A DNA stretch of 5,897 bases from Promethearchaeia archaeon (GTDB lineage Archaea; Asgardarchaeota; Lokiarchaeia; Sigyniarchaeales; SOKP01): assembly GCA_029856445.1 (NCBI GenBank), contig JAHQWY010000238.1:1-5897 (forward strand), given 5' to 3'. Positions 5,041 through 5,897 of the stretch are shown piece by piece; the stretch's first letter is position 1; the number at the start of each line of letters is the position of its first letter. The position numbers and the translations under genes were made by a program. Under the pieces are notes generated by a model, which ran no database searches, was not told the DNA's origin, and saw nothing but the letters and a program-made list of their open reading frames with translations.

Positions 5041-5897
5041 ATGAATAATAAAATATTAGACGGAAAGGATTTAGCAGATAAATTAAATTTAACTTTGAAA
5101 GTTAAAATTAAAGAAGTAGTTGATAAAACTGATATTAAACCTAAATTAGTAACTATTCTAGTTGGAGAAGATCCCGCTTCAAAAGTCTATTTAAATATGA
5201 AGAAGAGAACTAGCTCCTTCGTAGGGATTGAATCTGAAATCGTGGAGTTAGATGAACAAAGTTCAAGGGAGAAGATAATAAAAGAAATCAATAAGCTTAA
5301 TAAAAATGATGATGTACATGGCATTTTACTACAGCTACCTCTCCCAAAAATCCAAGCACCTAATAAATTATCGTACATTAAAAATATATCTCCAAAAAAG
5401 GATGTAGATGGATTAACTCCTGTAAATAAGGGAAATCTTTATGATTATAATGAAAAATTAGCCCCCTGTACACCCAAAGGAATTATTACCCTACTGGAAT
5501 ACTATAATATTGAAATAAAAGGGAAGGATGTAGTGATAATTAATCGTTCAAACCTGGTTGGTAAACCTTTAATCTTTATGATGCTTAAACGGAATGCTAC
5601 TATTTCAGTTTGTCATACATCGACTAAAAATATTGAAAATCATATGAAAAGAGCAGATATATTAGTTGTGGCTGTAAGGCATCCAAATTTTGTAACTAAA
5701 GAAAAAATTAAGAATGGTGCAATTATAATCGATGTGGGCATCAATAGAGTCAATGGAAAATTATGTGGAGATGTTAATTTCGAGGATGTTTATAAAAAGT
5801 GCGGTAGAATTACTCCTTCTCCAGGAGGTATTGGTCCACTTACAGTTCATTATTTGCTCCAAAATACTTTTACAGCTTATAAAACTCAAATAGGAAT
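5041..5897 (+). CDS. folD: FolD: methylenetetrahydrofolate dehydrogenase / methenyltetrahydrofolate cyclohydrolase (3' end cut by window)
   Basis: FolD interconverts 5,10-methylene-, 5,10-methenyl- and 10-formyl-tetrahydrofolate in the cytoplasm, using NAD(P). The frame is open from the ATG to the window edge (285 codons). Bacterial FolD is about 285-290 residues, so only a few codons and the stop are missing. The N-terminal catalytic domain shows ILDGK, LVGEDPASKVYLNMK with catalytic Y50 and K54, GILLQLPLP with Q98, and KDVDG with D121, all at E. coli numbering. CTPKG then leads into the Rossmann domain: the dinucleotide loop INRSNLVGKP (167-176), DVGINR and the signature PSPGGIGPLT (259-268). 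One oddity is N168 where most family members have glycine. Many archaea use tetrahydromethanopterin instead; a complete bacterial-type FolD points to tetrahydrofolate use and perhaps old gene transfer. No folate gene is beside it in view. The start matches the family and seems leaderless. Confidence 0.95.
   Translation, partial: MNNKILDGKDLADKLNLTLKVKIKEVVDKTDIKPKLVTILVGEDPASKVYLNMKKRTSSFVGIESEIVELDEQSSREKIIKEINKLNKNDDVHGILLQLPLPKIQAPNKLSYIKNISPKKDVDGLTPVNKGNLYDYNEKLAPCTPKGIITLLEYYNIEIKGKDVVIINRSNLVGKPLIFMMLKRNATISVCHTSTKNIENHMKRADILVVAVRHPNFVTKEKIKNGAIIIDVGINRVNGKLCGDVNFEDVYKKCGRITPSPGGIGPLTVHYLLQNTFTAYKTQIG

Noticed and set aside
3748..5042. Repeated 12-mer ATATCTAACTAT at 3748-3759 and 5031-5042
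   Set aside because: Repeats of 12 bases are expected by chance in a 5.9-kb sequence this rich in A and T, and the two copies sit in different positions relative to the next gene.
5187..5378. 63-codon open frame on the minus strand
   Set aside because: It is antisense to folD over the catalytic K54 to D121 region, so it is a shadow frame.
1..5897. CRISPR array, tRNA, rRNA or insertion sequence
   Set aside because: No spaced direct repeats, cloverleaf with CCA-side features, rRNA-like conserved blocks or transposase motifs were found on reading through.

Overview
The window looks like a strongly A+T-rich archaeal chromosome segment, most likely from an Asgard archaeon of the Lokiarchaeia type. 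The main evidence is a genuine actin-superfamily gene, collinear with eukaryotic actin and keeping an actin-length D-loop. It sits in a compact, intron-free prokaryotic layout beside a ModE-type regulator, a two-CBS protein and a bacterial-type folD. TATA-like elements lie about 25-35 bases before several starts, mostly without a clear Shine-Dalgarno site, and oligo-T tracts follow stop codons. Both fit archaeal expression signals. The lineage is an inference from gene content, not from a marker phylogeny.

Layout: bases 1-322 hold no intact gene, only A/T-rich DNA with a short reading frame broken by a stop (179-373). Next comes a leftward metallo-beta-lactamase-fold hydrolase (323-1087). It is divergent from a rightward stand-alone ModE-like winged-helix regulator (1179-1559), and the 91 bases between them contain two perfect palindromes. 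All later genes point right: a two-CBS-domain protein (1667-2095), a 507-residue actin-related protein with a double zinc ribbon inside it (2174-3697), a secreted and membrane-anchored prenyltransferase/squalene-cyclase-like toroid protein (3842-4951), and folD (5041 to the window edge, missing only its last codons). The gaps of 78-144 bases and the inverted repeats in most of them suggest separate transcription units rather than one operon.

The most interesting item is the actin-related protein. Removing about 130 residues (roughly 324-455) leaves about 377 residues, almost exactly actin length. The insert carries two four-cysteine zinc ribbons. It enters at the position of actin residues 322-325, a subdomain 3 loop involved in longitudinal filament contacts. 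Several residues used by actin for ATP hydrolysis are replaced (Q137 to T, D154 to E, D157 to A, H161 to W), while the P1 loop, the D-loop length and the adenosine-side SGG motif remain. This suggests a slow-hydrolysing or non-hydrolysing actin-related regulator, possibly a filament-end binder. It does not look like a second conventional actin.

No shared pathway for the neighbours is evident. FolD serves one-carbon metabolism, the ModE-like and CBS proteins look regulatory or sensory, the hydrolase is a generic glyoxalase II-like enzyme, and the toroid protein faces the cell exterior. No CRISPR array, tRNA, rRNA or mobile element was recognised.
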